Source of the DNA: Spirochaetia bacterium
Lineage (GTDB): Bacteria; Spirochaetota; Spirochaetia; Treponematales; Breznakiellaceae
Length of the DNA: 5,479 bases
Assembly: GCA_025997715.1 (NCBI GenBank)
Contig: BNUY01000173.1
Location: 1-5,479, forward strand
Direction of reading: 5' to 3'
In this document: positions 5,229 through 5,479 of the stretch, piece after piece
Layout of the letters: the number at the start of each line of letters is the position of its first letter
Position numbering within the stretch: the stretch's first letter is position 1
The notes under the pieces: model-generated
Database searches by the model: none
The model's input: the letters and a program-made list of their open reading frames with translations, nothing else
Told to the model about the DNA's origin: nothing
Program-made: the position numbers and the translations under genes

Positions 5229-5479
5229 CTATAGCTTATTCTGATTTGCCAGATAGACCTGGTTGATCCGCTCCTCCAGATACAAAAGAGACCCCCGTTC
5301 GATATTGTAGAGGTAGTGGATGGGCCGGTGGCTCTCCTGACAGGATGTAAGAATCAGATCCTCCGCCGGGGTAGTAAACAGGGCATAGTTCGGGGGCAGT
5401 ATCAACCGGTCACATTTCTTTACCAGCTTGGCCAGGCTTTCCCCCCCGTTAAAACAGGCGGTCAAAATGGGATGGTCCA
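5229..5479 (-). CDS. C-terminal end of an unidentified protein (5' end outside window)
   Basis: The frame is open from the right edge of the window to a TAG at 5229-5231, giving 82 residues. The TTG at 5465-5463 lies inside the open frame without a ribosome binding site, so I treat this as the tail of a longer gene rather than a 78-residue protein. Visible text includes HPILTACFNGGESL, CDRLILPPNYALFTTPAEDLIL and HYLYNIERGSLLYLEERINQVY, the last looking like a terminal helix. The alternating hydrophobic pattern would suit the effector-binding end of a transcription regulator (for example a GntR-like one), but I do not recognise the family and this is a weak guess. It is convergent with the CCG-protein gene with only 14 bases between the stops, and I see no clear terminator there. 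Confidence 0.6.
   Translation of the reverse strand, partial: DHPILTACFNGGESLAKLVKKCDRLILPPNYALFTTPAEDLILTSCQESHRPIHYLYNIERGSLLYLEERINQVYLANQNKL

Overview
The window looks like part of the chromosome of an anaerobic, amino-acid-fermenting bacterium. It carries the methylaspartate-pathway enzyme 3-methylaspartate ammonia-lyase together with the folate-linked last steps of histidine degradation. The overall gene style and the palindromic repeat remind me of the higher-GC termite-gut/environmental Treponema group (Spirochaetes). That taxonomic guess comes from memory and is weak; a clostridial or other anaerobic host is possible.

Positions 1-4389 hold one tightly packed plus-strand gene run, with gaps of 2-16 bases or short overlaps. 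The order is: the C-terminal part of methylaspartate ammonia-lyase (cut by the window edge), an AtuA/DUF1446-family protein, a small DUF4387 protein, glutamate formimidoyltransferase (ftcD), a formimino-THF cyclodeaminase-type protein (fchA) and a HutD-family cupin. No promoter or terminator is visible inside the run, so its promoter is probably upstream of the window.

The chemistry joins up. FtcD and FchA finish histidine breakdown by moving the formimino group of formiminoglutamate to tetrahydrofolate, releasing glutamate and then ammonia. Glutamate can be rearranged by glutamate mutase (not in the window) to 3-methylaspartate, which methylaspartate ammonia-lyase converts to mesaconate. The next known steps are mesaconate to citramalate, then to acetate and pyruvate. 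The two poorly characterised proteins (AtuA-like and DUF4387) sit directly after the mesaconate-forming enzyme, so they are candidates for handling mesaconate or a neighbouring intermediate. This is the most interesting functional question here.

Positions 4390-4554 form a non-coding gap. It is mostly a 117-base imperfect palindrome (4400-4516) with 16-base perfect ends, internal CACGAA units spaced by 9 bases, and a 4-base TCTT repeat on each side. It resembles a small non-autonomous mobile or repetitive element. After it comes a visibly more AT-rich gene (4555-5214) for a small two-motif CCG-domain (HdrB-like) Fe-S protein. A minus-strand reading frame (5229-5479) then runs convergently off the right edge; it is the C-terminal end of a protein I cannot identify with confidence.
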